NCBI RefSeq assembly: GCF_043497005.1
Contig: NZ_JBIEKE010000002.1
Location: 1,054,001-1,118,000 of the forward strand
DNA length: 64,000 nt
Direction: 5' to 3'
Origin: Halobacillus_A sp043497005
Lineage (GTDB): Bacteria; Bacillota; Bacilli; Bacillales; Halobacillaceae
The position numbers were made by a program, and so were the translations under genes. Positions 50,329 to 59,308 of this stretch are shown one piece after another; within the stretch, counting starts at the first letter, position 1; each line of letters begins with the position of its first letter. Below the pieces are notes generated by a model. It did not search any database. It had not been told where the DNA came from and saw only the letters and a list, made by a program, of their open reading frames with translations.

Positions 50329-50388
50329 GGTCTTTCCCCTCTTCTCTTATAGAAGTACTCACGCGGAAAATTTATATCTGTAAATCAT

Positions 50389-50517
50389 TTAGTTGTCGTC
50401 CTCTGAAGAATTATTTTTTCTTTTGGGATTGCTCGTTAAGTGTTCTCCAATTAACTTAATGTTTCTTGCAATGATTATTAGTGTCACCAAAATGCCGGCT
50501 AAGAGTAGTTCGATCAT
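50389..50517 (-). CDS. Small membrane peptide (42 aa)
   Basis: One N-terminal helix (IELLLAGILVTLIIIA) followed by a basic then acidic tail (SEDDN). The ATG follows GGAGTG. It lies 61 bp upstream of the gene at 50047-50328. Function unknown. Confidence 0.65.
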   Translation of the reverse strand: MIELLLAGILVTLIIIARNIKLIGEHLTSNPKRKNNSSEDDN

Positions 50518-50637
50518 TTTTACACTCCTATTCATGGACTGACTTATTATGCAAAACTACTTAACCAAAAATAACATATTATGGGATTTAATTAAATTCC
50601 ATAATATGGTTAAATATATTTACTATTGCCAAACAAA

Positions 50638-50665
50638 GGCACTGACTCACATTGGAATCAGTGCC
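50638..50665 (-). terminator. Terminator overlapping kinase stop codon
   Basis: GGCACTGA and TCAGTGCC form the stem, followed by TTTG on the minus strand. It overlaps the stop codon of the kinase gene. Confidence 0.65.
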
Positions 50666-51224
50666 GCTTTTCCTTAATAATCTTGTCCGTTCTTACTTTT
50701 TGCATAATAGTATCTATTATTTCACTGACGGTTGATGCCCCATCTATAATGATATCAGCGTTTGGTTTAATAATATTCTCCATTTCTAAGTAGCCGACTC
50801 TGCCACTTCTCAAATATAAATTTAGATCCTTATGTATTTCAAATGATGTGGAATTTTCATAGTCTCTTAAAAGTCTTCTAGCCATTGCAATGTCGAGGGG
50901 GGTTTCAATGAAAATCGATAGATCAATATAGTTCTTCAGCTCTTCATTTTTATAGGAAAAGGGGTAATCAAGGATAATGTATCGAGGAGGATTTTTATCA
51001 CCCAACAATAATTTAATATCCGCAGCAAGAGGTCTTAAGTTCCACTGGTTGTAATCCAGGCCTTGTTCAACCCATTGAATAAGATCATCAGGTGCTCCAT
51101 TAAAATTGTAATCATCAAAGAATAAAGCTTCAGAATCTTCCAGACTTTTCCTTAACTCATTTGTTATGGCCGTTTTTCCACCACCTGAAACGGAAGCAAT
51201 CGCTATTACTTTTGTTTGGACCAC
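50658..51224 (-). CDS. P-loop kinase, uridine-kinase-like
   Basis: A 188-residue protein with a Walker A motif (SVSGGGKT, residues 11-18) and FFDDYNF, the substrate loop typical of uridine kinase and phosphoribulokinase relatives. The lid RRLLRDYENS follows. It probably phosphorylates a nucleoside or similar small molecule. A GTG start follows AAGGAGGAGG. Confidence 0.8.
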   Translation of the reverse strand: MVQTKVIAIASVSGGGKTAITNELRKSLEDSEALFFDDYNFNGAPDDLIQWVEQGLDYNQWNLRPLAADIKLLLGDKNPPRYIILDYPFSYKNEELKNYIDLSIFIETPLDIAMARRLLRDYENSTSFEIHKDLNLYLRSGRVGYLEMENIIKPNADIIIDGASTVSEIIDTIMQKVRTDKIIKEKRH

Positions 51225-51323
51225 TGATATACCTCCTCCTTGAAACGCTTTACCTTATACAAAAAACAATTACAATAAGTGTAATTTAGAAGAGCACGGC
51301 GAATTCAAGTTGCTAAACGAATT

Positions 51324-51914
51324 CTAATCGTTTAACCCTTTCCCAGCGAGGATGTGACCCTTCCACTTTTCAATTCTCGACTCACGGGTTTTTGATTGTT
51401 TCGCCTTAGAAAAATAAAGAATGTAAGCTCTTTGACGGCCCGGCGTCAATTGTTCAAAAGCAGATTTCAAGTCAGGAATTTCATCAAATTTTCGCTGAAG
51501 TTCTTCAGGAATGGTCAACTCATTACTTTTTTCTACTTTCAACCCGGCTTTTTCCACTTCAATCGCCTCATGGATATATGATTTTAAAACGTCTTCCCGC
51601 TCAACGATTTCTTTAACATTAGTAAATCGGACCTGTCGCGCTGATTGCACATTTTCCGTCTGTTGAATGAGAATCCCTTGCTCATCCTTTAACAAGGCCC
51701 CTTTGTGAAACAAAAATGCGCAGTATTCTTTAAATCCATGAATTAAAACAACATTTTTGCCCTCGAAGGTGTAGCAAGGATGGTTCCACTTCATTTCCTC
51801 ATCTACATCACAGGCAAGAGCGATCTTTCTTAACTTTTCAAATTCTTCTTTCCATTTGTCGGCATTTTTTAAGTACTCATCAACCTTTGGATTCTTTCTA
51901 TTAATGGAAATCAC
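51324..51914 (-). CDS. YdeI-like DUF1801 protein
   Basis: A 196-residue protein with an N-terminal DUF1801 fold (EMKWNHPCYTFEGKNVV, GFKEYCAFLFHKGALL) and a C-terminal YdeI/OmpD-associated region (LTPGRQRAYILYFSKAKQ). It matches the layout of B. subtilis YdeI. The GTG start is poorly spaced from AGAAAGG, so the exact start is uncertain. Function unknown; the neighbour downstream is another DUF1801 protein. Confidence 0.85.
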   Translation of the reverse strand: MISINRKNPKVDEYLKNADKWKEEFEKLRKIALACDVDEEMKWNHPCYTFEGKNVVLIHGFKEYCAFLFHKGALLKDEQGILIQQTENVQSARQVRFTNVKEIVEREDVLKSYIHEAIEVEKAGLKVEKSNELTIPEELQRKFDEIPDLKSAFEQLTPGRQRAYILYFSKAKQSKTRESRIEKWKGHILAGKGLND

Positions 51915-51940
51915 CCTTTCTATATATAAGAGTCAACCAC

Positions 51941-52312
51941 CTATTCCCGCCAAAACTTAGTATAATCAGCTTTATCCTCAATATTAAATTCAATGATTTT
52001 CTCAAGCAATTTGTAATCTACCGTTTGATTCCAGCGAATGCGAAACAGGCCTTTCGTTGAACTGTAACCAGCACGAGCAATATCTTCCGCAAAACGGCTC
52101 ATTGCTGCTCCTTCGGGTGCACAACTCATATGATGCTTCGCCGCATCAATACCGATAATAAATGTACCGTGATCAGTGAACATGGGTGTGTTCCACTTGA
52201 TGACCGTTTCTAAGTTTGGAAAACGTTCAGCCACCCATGTAAAAACTTCTTGCAGACGCTCGCGGTTATCAGGGTCATCTATGCCTTCTAAATATTCCTC
52301 AAAAACTTCCAT
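51941..52312 (-). CDS. fra: Frataxin-like iron chaperone Fra (YdhG, DUF1801)
   Basis: A 123-residue DUF1801 protein closely resembling B. subtilis YdhG (Fra): MEVFEEYLEGIDDPDNRERL, KWNTPMFTDHGTFIIGI and LLEKIIEFNIEDKADY. Fra acts as an iron donor for Fe-S cluster and haem assembly. It lies next to the YdeI-like gene, 26 bp away. The start ATG follows AGGAGGGGA. Confidence 0.88.
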   Translation of the reverse strand: MEVFEEYLEGIDDPDNRERLQEVFTWVAERFPNLETVIKWNTPMFTDHGTFIIGIDAAKHHMSCAPEGAAMSRFAEDIARAGYSSTKGLFRIRWNQTVDYKLLEKIIEFNIEDKADYTKFWRE

Positions 52313-52385
52313 GTTATCCCCTCCTAAATTTTGAAGTAAATAGCTTAATTTATATTATATCATTAGTGAGAAATGGCTGTTCACT

Positions 52386-52628
52386 CTATTTCCTCTCATG
52401 ATACTTCTCCTTTTTCCTTCTCCACCACCTGCCGCCAGCTCCTGTTAATACAATATATACAAACAAAATGCCGACGAGGAGAAGAAGCTCTTCTACAATA
52501 CTTAACCCCCAGCTTGATCCATATTTAGAAACGATAACCCCTATAATTATGCCGGGAATAATTAAGAATCTATCGATTTTAGGCGAAATTAACGGGTTTT
52601 TAAAGAATTGCCATAATTTGTTCTTCAC
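52386..52628 (-). CDS. Small membrane protein (80 aa)
   Basis: Two hydrophobic segments and a strongly basic end (GGRWWRRKKEKYHERK). A GTG start follows GGAAGGATGATAGG. Function unknown. Confidence 0.6.
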   Translation of the reverse strand: MKNKLWQFFKNPLISPKIDRFLIIPGIIIGVIVSKYGSSWGLSIVEELLLLVGILFVYIVLTGAGGRWWRRKKEKYHERK

Positions 52629-52695
52629 CCTATCATCCTTCCGCTTTAATTACTTAACCCCACTAATTAAGTAATTTTTTTGCACATTTGATTCC

Positions 52696-52946
52696 CTACA
52701 ATATAGCCCCCCACGTCATTAGGAGCGATAATATTAAAAATAACGTCGAGAAAAATTTAATATAAATGCCGAATCCGACTAAAAAACCGATCGTTCATAT
52801 AGCAGAAATGATTAAAAACTCTGGAGCTGCATAAGTTTGGTCAGTATAGTTCTCTCCAATCGCACCTTAAGCAAAAACAGCAATAAAGTTACAAACACGC
52901 CACTAATGATTGTATTTACTATGAAAAACACTTTTACTTTTCGCAA
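52696..52946 (-). pseudogene. Decayed small membrane protein gene
   Basis: The frame starts at TTG 52946 as LRKVKVFFIVNTIISGVFVT. The hydrophobic coding sense then continues in another frame (AIGENYTDQTYAAPEF, later FLVGFGIYIKFFSTLF), with an internal TGA. At least one frameshift and one nonsense change are needed to explain it. The original protein had about 80 residues with two or more membrane helices; family not recognised. Confidence 0.5.
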
Positions 52947-53010
52947 TCCCCCCCTCTTTCCATTACATTCATTTCCTAAACGGGGAAAATTGATAGTTAA
53001 AAATACTTTT

Positions 53011-53184
53011 CTAGCTGAAGTAGAACTTTACTCCACAAAAATAACAAACAATCATAATGGTAATTACAATCATGGCTTCAATAATCTCGGCACTTGTATA
53101 ACGTGATACGTACAATAAGAAATAGAGGGGCCAGGTAATGTAAGCCAAACTTCCTAATATGTATAAAAATTTTTCATCCTTCAA
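53011..53184 (-). CDS. Small membrane protein (57 aa)
   Basis: Two hydrophobic helices joined by SRYTSAEIIE. The TTG start at 53184 has an excellent AAGGAGG site. It lies just upstream of the decayed membrane gene. Function unknown. Confidence 0.6.
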   Translation of the reverse strand: MKDEKFLYILGSLAYITWPLYFLLYVSRYTSAEIIEAMIVITIMIVCYFCGVKFYFS

Positions 53185-53355
53185 AACGCGTCCTCCTTAC
53201 TTAACCCCTTCTTCCTATTTACGAATCACTTCAGTTTAATTTTCAGTATCCCATGTAATGGGGAGAGAAGGCATTAAGTCGTTTTGATCAGTCTTTTCTG
53301 TGGAAAGTATATACAATTGTAGGTGTTTCAATGTTTTTTTATAGGAACGATTATA

Positions 53356-53532
53356 ATGTCAATTTCTCTCGTTGCTGCTATTGTATTAGGATTTTTTTAT
53401 CCAGCTTGGAAAGATCAACAAAGGGAACAAGTCTCTGACAAGCAACTTTTTATGTACAGAGGCATAGGGATAGCTATTCCGTTGACAGCCTTTGTCATTC
53501 TTCAGTTAGTGTCGGGGGCCTTGCAGCAGTAA
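53356..53532 (+). CDS. Small membrane protein (58 aa)
   Basis: Two hydrophobic helices and a central polar loop (WKDQQREQVSDKQ). The ATG at 53356 has a modest AGGA site. The longer frame to 53323 begins in a non-coding T-rich stretch. Function unknown. Confidence 0.55.
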   Translation: MSISLVAAIVLGFFYPAWKDQQREQVSDKQLFMYRGIGIAIPLTAFVILQLVSGALQQ

Positions 53533-53642
53533 ATACCCCCTCAATTTGGAAGACTACACCATACCAATTGTGAACTCGTATCTCAAAATCAGTTAAATTC
53601 ACTGTTTCCACAGCATTTTTCACTCACCGCTTACTAACTCAT

Positions 53643-54689
53643 TTAATAATTATAATTTTGGGAAGTGAATTTCCAGTCAAACCACCGGCCATGTCCATCC
53701 GTTTCACCTACTATGTTTTTCTCCACATTTCCCTTTTCCACTACATCGACATGAAGCATACTATCCTCCATATTGTTGTAGATATGAAAAACTTTTCTTT
53801 GTTCTCCTATTTTGTTTATTTGGTCTATCAATTTTTCTTTTACAACTGCCGTCATTTGATTTGCTACATGAGTATGGAATACACAAATTGTGGTCTCGGC
53901 AGGGATCTCCTTTGTTAAATCGGTCAGTAACTCTACCCCATTTCCTGCGAGGAGAGGTGGAGGTGATTCCTTCAGCTGCGTAACCGCATGTTCAAAGATG
54001 ACCATTCTCTCCTTATGTTCAGGCCATATCAGAGCTTTCAACCATTGATAATCCTCTTCATCTGTAAGATCACTGACGTGGAGGTCGATGCCTCGGCGAT
54101 CATTTACTGGAGGTAGTGAAGAGATTATTTGATCTGGAAGGCTTCCTTTCCGTACGCGGGAAGATAAATGAACAAGGGACTTCTTATTGCCATAGATGTG
54201 TTCATCTCCATACGAATAAGAATATTGATCCCATAAGAGCTGCAGTCCTGCACTCGTACCTATTTCTATAAGAGAAAGTGGCTTACTAGTCCGGTGATGA
54301 ATATAACAAAAAAGAGGATAAAGGTAAGCACAGCGACGTACTTCATTTGTCTGCACAAGCTTACTTCTCAAAATTGGTTTTATTTCGTTTACATTTTCAA
54401 AACAAAAATCTTTAAATACCTCAAACAAGTGATCGTCGTTCTTCGGTTGACTGACTATACTCGGGTAATATTCCTTCAGTGGATGGTTTACGCCCTTAAG
54501 CAGCAAATAGTGTACGGCGCCAAGCAGCAAATTCGGAATTGGCTGCCCTTCTCGAGCAGAATGACATAACTTTAATACATCTTTATCATTACTAATCTGT
54601 AAGGAAAGCTTCATGTAAAGCTCACTTGAACCATTACATTCATAAACTGCGAAATTGGAAAACTTTTCAGCGATACGATGAAAATCCAT
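53643..54689 (-). CDS. DUF2332 family protein
   Basis: A 348-residue soluble protein. The segments SAREGQPIPNLLLGAVHYLL, SLIEIGTSAGLQLLWDQYSY and IVIFEHAVTQL-like strands match the DUF2332 family, in which the central EIGTSAGL looks like a methyltransferase-type nucleotide loop. Function not established for the family. Single gene with GGAGGGA before the ATG. Confidence 0.82.
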   Translation of the reverse strand: MDFHRIAEKFSNFAVYECNGSSELYMKLSLQISNDKDVLKLCHSAREGQPIPNLLLGAVHYLLLKGVNHPLKEYYPSIVSQPKNDDHLFEVFKDFCFENVNEIKPILRSKLVQTNEVRRCAYLYPLFCYIHHRTSKPLSLIEIGTSAGLQLLWDQYSYSYGDEHIYGNKKSLVHLSSRVRKGSLPDQIISSLPPVNDRRGIDLHVSDLTDEEDYQWLKALIWPEHKERMVIFEHAVTQLKESPPPLLAGNGVELLTDLTKEIPAETTICVFHTHVANQMTAVVKEKLIDQINKIGEQRKVFHIYNNMEDSMLHVDVVEKGNVEKNIVGETDGHGRWFDWKFTSQNYNY

Positions 54690-54804
54690 ATCTTCCCTCC
54701 TTCTTTTATATACGACTACTTCTCCATTTAAGCCTTACGAAACTCTTTTTTAAAAGCAAAAGGCGTCATTTTCATTCTGCTTCGGAACTAACTAATAAAA
54801 GAAG

Positions 54805-55070
54805 TATATCTACCTTATATTTGTCATTATTTTCGGTGCGATGTTTGCGTTCTGGTTCTACATTGAAAGCCTTCAGCAACTGTCACCTAAAGAGACAAGT
54901 TTAATAGGCAACCTGGAACCCTTATCTGCCGTATTAACTATAGTTATTTGGTTAAAGGAACTTTCAGAATCTTTCAGTGGGCAGGGATGTGCTGCATCAT
55001 TGGTATGACACTTTTACTAGCCTTTCATAAAAAATCTTCCTATCAAAACAAATTCAGCCAAGTGGATTAA
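54805..55070 (+). pseudogene. Remnant of an EamA/DMT-family transporter
   Basis: C-terminal fragment only. One frame reads GAMFAFWFYIESLQQLSPKE and LIGNLEPLSAVLTIVIWLKE. At about 54961 a single missing base (GAACTTTC where GAACCTTTC is expected) shifts to the frame FRIFQWAGMCCIIGMTLLLA, which ends at TAA 55068-55070. The N-terminal half is absent. The pattern is characteristic of EamA (RhaT-like) permeases. Confidence 0.75.
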
Positions 55071-55208
55071 ACCCTCGGATTTGTTTTCTCTGCCTTATTT
55101 ATCTATGAGTAACACTAAGCTATTGAAGGATTTCAAATATAACTTTTCAAAATGTATTTTTATGGTAAAGTGGATGCGGAGATATTTAGAGAAAAAGGGG
55201 GGCAGGCA

Positions 55209-55607
55209 GTGGCAGATTATTTCATCTTGATTCCATTATTATTTGCAGCTATTGCTGTGCTCTATCGTTCAAATTGCTTCTCTAAGATTGTTAGAAATAT
55301 AGGTTTAGGATACTTTTTCATACTAACATTAGTCTTTATTACAGTAAGAGAAAGAATCAGTTACCTTTATGAACACCCGCCCATTCCCGATATTTTTTGG
55401 GAGAAAAACTCAAATTGGAGTGAGACAGGGCTGGTTCTTTATTTACTTCCAACAGTAGTTATCATCTTCACCTTGTTCTTCTCCTGGATCAAAAGAGAGA
55501 AAGTATTAGGTGAAAAATTACTAATTCTCCTATTCTTTGCTGCTATATTAGTACTGCTTATCGTGTACGCCTTTTTCTTTAGTATGACTTTAGGTTATAA
55601 ACCATAA
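55209..55607 (+). CDS. Membrane protein (132 aa)
   Basis: Four hydrophobic segments with a central loop rich in Pro and Trp (EHPPIPDIFWEKNSNW). The GTG at 55209 follows AAAAAGGGGGG; an ATG at 55152 in the same frame has no site. Followed closely by another uncharacterised gene. Function unknown. Confidence 0.6.
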   Translation: MADYFILIPLLFAAIAVLYRSNCFSKIVRNIGLGYFFILTLVFITVRERISYLYEHPPIPDIFWEKNSNWSETGLVLYLLPTVVIIFTLFFSWIKREKVLGEKLLILLFFAAILVLLIVYAFFFSMTLGYKP

Positions 55608-55682
55608 AGATATATCGTGATCTTATGGTAACATGAACGTAAGTTTTCACAGACCCCTAGATTTTATGAGGAGGGAATATAT

Positions 55683-56285
55683 GTGATTAGAAAATTGTTT
55701 AATTTAAATACGCTATATATCCTCATGGCAATCACTGTCATCGGCTTCCTGCTCATTCCGCGAATAAGCGAAGGCATCAATCTACAATCCAAGGGCATCA
55801 GCTATATAACGAATAACATAGAGGATTACTATCATAAAACCTTTCCTGAGGAAGGAAAATATTCCGTGGAACTTGATTTAAGTGATTTAGAAAGTAATGA
55901 AGGAAAAGTGCTCTTTGAGAATAGTGAAAACAAAATTTATGTAACGAAAGTAATGCATAATGGTTCAGATTACGAAGTAACTTTCAGATCAAGTGGAAGT
56001 TATGACACAGGTGGTGCGACATTAGTTTCTGGTTTGGAACACGCACGTAATCATAACGGTTTTACGAGTCATTTCAAAGCGGAAGCCGAAGCCGTGTATA
56101 AAGACGAAACGTATGAGTCCTCTCCTTCTGGCTCTTCTGGATTAAATTACCGTGATGGCGACGAATTTGGATTTTATTTATTTCCTCAGGACCAAAAGGG
56201 AAATATGGATTTAAAAGAAGACCCTCTCATAGAGATAACGATTACTAATTTACAAGTGAATTTATGGGTGAAGAAGCCAGAATAA
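55683..56285 (+). CDS. Membrane-anchored extracytoplasmic protein (200 aa)
   Basis: One N-terminal helix (LYILMAITVIGFLLIP) and a soluble strand-rich domain with acidic and Gly/Ser stretches. GAGGAGGGAA precedes the GTG start. No motif recognised. It lies 75 bp after the membrane gene at 55209, so possibly an operon. Confidence 0.65.
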   Translation: MIRKLFNLNTLYILMAITVIGFLLIPRISEGINLQSKGISYITNNIEDYYHKTFPEEGKYSVELDLSDLESNEGKVLFENSENKIYVTKVMHNGSDYEVTFRSSGSYDTGGATLVSGLEHARNHNGFTSHFKAEAEAVYKDETYESSPSGSSGLNYRDGDEFGFYLFPQDQKGNMDLKEDPLIEITITNLQVNLWVKKPE

Positions 56286-56399
56286 GTAAAGAACGCCGGT
56301 TTATTTTTCTGAATCATGAGTGGCGTATCTTATGAGGTAAACCAAAATGGCAGCAACGTCTTTTTAAAGATTTTGTTACATTAGGAAAGGTCGGAAGAA

Positions 56400-56594
56400 A
56401 TGTTATTTTATAACCCTAAGCTGTTCTTTAAGTTGTATCCGGTATTTCTCTTACTTATGCTCCTACTATACCTATTGCTCCCCGCAAGTAAATCTAAGAT
56501 AATTATACTCGGAATTTTACCTGTCCTGGTTTTCACACCTTTTGACCTGTATAGGTTTTATCAGAAAAAGAATTTTTCGAATAAGAATTCTTAA
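56400..56594 (+). CDS. Small membrane protein (64 aa)
   Basis: Two hydrophobic helices and a polar tail (YQKKNFSNKNS). AGGAAAGGTCGGAAG lies before the ATG. Function unknown. Confidence 0.6.
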   Translation: MLFYNPKLFFKLYPVFLLLMLLLYLLLPASKSKIIILGILPVLVFTPFDLYRFYQKKNFSNKNS

Positions 56595-56596
56595 GC

Positions 56597-56630
56597 AAGG
56601 CAGCCCGCTTTAGCGTTTAAGGGCTGCCTT
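56597..56630. terminator. Terminator between convergent genes
   Basis: AAGGCAGCCC and GGGCTGCCTT form a 10-bp stem. T runs are weak on both sides. Confidence 0.6.
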
Positions 56631-56647
56631 ACTTTACCACATTAAAT

Positions 56648-57901
56648 TTATTTTACTTTTAAACTTAAATCTGGTTTCGATTGATCACCTTCTCGATAAA
56701 AACTCTTTTTATTTGGATGTAAAACAGAAATTGAATAAACAACAGAAGATAGCAGCATCACCATTGCTAAAGCAACAATAGTAAGTCGTAACGATACAAG
56801 ATCTGCTGCAAATCCAATAGCTAAAATAAACATCACCTGGATAACACTCTGTATTAACTCGTAAATGCTTGTCACTCTTCCCATAATTTCAACAGAAACA
56901 TTGTTTTGATAAAAAGTCATCATTCCTGCATTTAAGAAAACATTAAAGAATCCTAAGATGACAAAACCAATTACGATTGAGGTAAACGACCAAGAAAAAG
57001 CATAAATGATATAGCCAATCGTCGTCATGATTAGACCAATCGTAATCATGTACCTAAGTGAGATTTTATTGGAAAATACCGATAATAAGAGGGCTCCTGC
57101 AACAGAACCGATTCCCGTTATACTAATCAACAAACTATATTCAAACTCAGAAAGCCCCACCACTTGCTGGGTAAAAACGACCTCTTGAGCATCCATGGCA
57201 AAGGAAAATACCATAATCATAATAAAGCCAAGATAGATAAATGATACGTATTTATTGTTTACCATGAAATTCTGAACGTCTGTAAAGTCACGTACTACTT
57301 GAGCTATCGTCAATGTGGGAATTGATTCTTTATCAATGGTTTCTTTTGCAGGAAGAAAAGATAATAAAACAGCTGAAATTATAAAGAATAGAGCATTCAC
57401 CCATAGCGTCATTTCAACAGATGTTACTAATATAAGTGAGCCTCCAATGGCAGGGCCGACTATAAAAGCACCTGAACTCGCAAATGAACGAATCGAATTA
57501 AAACGTTTTCTTTTTTCTTTTGGAACAAGCAAAGTCACGTACGTCATTGATGATGGATTAAAGAATGCTTTTGCCACACTTAAAATGACCAATATTCCAT
57601 AAATAACGGCCATGTTTGGTGCAATTGGAATGAGGAAAATAAAAACTGCTCTAATTATGTACGTGCCTATCATTACTTTTCTTTTACTCCGATACTCAAT
57701 AAAACTACCTGTCCAGAATTTAGTTGCAATATTCGTCAACGGCCCTATGACCCAAAGACCCGCAACTGCGGCTGCTGAACCAGTAAGTTGAAATACAATA
57801 ATATTAATGGCTACTAAATAAATGAAGTCCCCTATACTCGAAATTCCAATCGAACACAATAATAATAATGGGTTTTTCCATTTTTTTATATTTGCTATCA
57901 T
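56648..57901 (-). CDS. MFS transporter (12 segments)
   Basis: A 417-residue protein with 12 membrane segments and features of the MFS_3/EntS-like drug exporters: GISSIGDFIYLVAINIIVF, FNPSSMTYVTLLVPKEKRKR and SGAFIVGPAIGGSLI. It is different in sequence from the MFS protein at 45526. The ATG at 57901 follows AGGGG. Substrate unknown. Confidence 0.82.
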   Translation of the reverse strand: MIANIKKWKNPLLLLCSIGISSIGDFIYLVAINIIVFQLTGSAAAVAGLWVIGPLTNIATKFWTGSFIEYRSKRKVMIGTYIIRAVFIFLIPIAPNMAVIYGILVILSVAKAFFNPSSMTYVTLLVPKEKRKRFNSIRSFASSGAFIVGPAIGGSLILVTSVEMTLWVNALFFIISAVLLSFLPAKETIDKESIPTLTIAQVVRDFTDVQNFMVNNKYVSFIYLGFIMIMVFSFAMDAQEVVFTQQVVGLSEFEYSLLISITGIGSVAGALLLSVFSNKISLRYMITIGLIMTTIGYIIYAFSWSFTSIVIGFVILGFFNVFLNAGMMTFYQNNVSVEIMGRVTSIYELIQSVIQVMFILAIGFAADLVSLRLTIVALAMVMLLSSVVYSISVLHPNKKSFYREGDQSKPDLSLKVK

Positions 57902-58054
57902 ACACATCCCCTAATGGTCATTATTTTATCTTTCAAATCATGTGCTACACAAAATTTCGACTATAATAGGGCATCCTCCTTCTTTTTATATGGATAAACA
58001 ATAAATTTTATTTGTAACTCATTCAATTCAGTTTGTGCTCTACTCGCAACAAAA

Positions 58055-58081
58055 AAACCGGCTGTCACTTTAGCCGGCTTT
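58055..58081 (-). terminator. Terminator of DinB-like gene
   Basis: AAAGCCGGCT and AGCCGGTTT pair on the minus strand and run into TTTTTG. Confidence 0.8.
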
Positions 58082-58087
58082 CCCTTT

Positions 58088-58546
58088 TTATTCTGACGTA
58101 GTTGCTTTCAATGCTTTAGTCGTACCCGTATGTACCCCTTCATGGTACAACGTGAAATTAACGAGCGCTCCCACTGTAGGCAGGGATAAAAACTCTTCAG
58201 CCGCTTCATCTTCCAGTTGTCCGGTGAGCACTTCCTTTAGCCTGGGTGGCTGTTCCTCAAGAACCTGCTTTAATTCAGCAAGTGACGGAACGTCTCCCTG
58301 CCAATCGGCCGGTCTACTTCCTGGTGCGAAAAGTTCCAGGTAGCGGGAAGGTGTTTCGATCGGTTTGCCGCCGTACTTAGCAATTAATGAGTTCTGCACT
58401 ACATAAATGTGTCCCAGGTTCCAGCGAATCGTGTTACTAAAACCTTCCGGCTGTTTATCAGCCTGTTCTTCGGAAACTCCGTCTGCTAACTTCAATGTTC
58501 CTTTTCTTACCAGGTCAATCTGTTGAAAAATCTGTTCTTCGTTCAT
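58088..58546 (-). CDS. DinB-family protein
   Basis: A 152-residue four-helix-bundle protein with the metal triad His46 (WNLGHIYVVQ), His135 and His139 (YHEGVHTGT). DinB-like proteins include bacillithiol and mycothiol S-transferases; the substrate is unknown here. The ATG at 58546 follows AAGGGAGATG; the 30-codon extension upstream is unsupported. Confidence 0.88.
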   Translation of the reverse strand: MNEEQIFQQIDLVRKGTLKLADGVSEEQADKQPEGFSNTIRWNLGHIYVVQNSLIAKYGGKPIETPSRYLELFAPGSRPADWQGDVPSLAELKQVLEEQPPRLKEVLTGQLEDEAAEEFLSLPTVGALVNFTLYHEGVHTGTTKALKATTSE

Positions 58547-58625
58547 GCAATCATCTCCCTTCTCACCTTTCATTCTAGCTTTCCAATTAGTTGTCCACAA
58601 ACTTCCAGCTCGGACTTGCTTTTTT

Positions 58626-59177
58626 TCACATCTCACTGTTTTGTTCTTGCATGAGTTTATATATCTTACGAGTTGTGTTTACATTTCTTACCGAAACTTG
58701 TTTATAAATCTTTGAGCCAACAATTCTTGACATTCCGCTTTTGTTTACATTCTTCTTATTTACCGACCATAAAACTGCGCCCGGAACATATTTCACCGTA
58801 TCAATATTTGGCTTAATGACCAAATTATTTAGTACTGTTTCATTATCCACTTCATCCCATAAAAACAAAACATCGCTTTTCATCTCTTTATCATTTTTCC
58901 ATTTCTCAGGAATTTCGTTAATGATCCTTGTGATATCATCTAAACTACGAACTACAACTTTAATTTGTAAATCAAAATCTTCATGTATCGCCTCTTTTAA
59001 AATAGTTGCTAGTTCACTTTTGGAATGATCTTCCTTTGAAAAAATAATATTTCCTGTATTGATATATGTAACAACATTATGCATCCCTGCTTTTTCAAAT
59101 GTTTGTTTAAGCAGTTTCATATTAATTTTATTTCTTCCACCAATATTAATCCCTCGAAGAAGAGCGACATAAGTCAT
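58626..59177 (-). CDS. DUF1697 family protein
   Basis: A 183-residue protein with the DUF1697 hallmarks YVALLRGINIGGRNKINM, NVVTYINTGNIIF and VNKKNVNKSGMSRIVG. It is soluble and its function is unknown. The start ATG follows GGAAGCTG. Its upstream region is shared with the divergent broken gene at 59309. Confidence 0.88.
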   Translation of the reverse strand: MTYVALLRGINIGGRNKINMKLLKQTFEKAGMHNVVTYINTGNIIFSKEDHSKSELATILKEAIHEDFDLQIKVVVRSLDDITRIINEIPEKWKNDKEMKSDVLFLWDEVDNETVLNNLVIKPNIDTVKYVPGAVLWSVNKKNVNKSGMSRIVGSKIYKQVSVRNVNTTRKIYKLMQEQNSEM

Positions 59178-59308
59178 AATCAGCTTCCTTTCTTACATTT
59201 GTTATATGAATTTGCTCGATTAACTTAAGATCATTAAATATGTTGAATGAAAAAACAGCTCCTAACAAAAATATGAAAGAACTTTTTATTTCGGAAGGAG
59301 TAAACATA

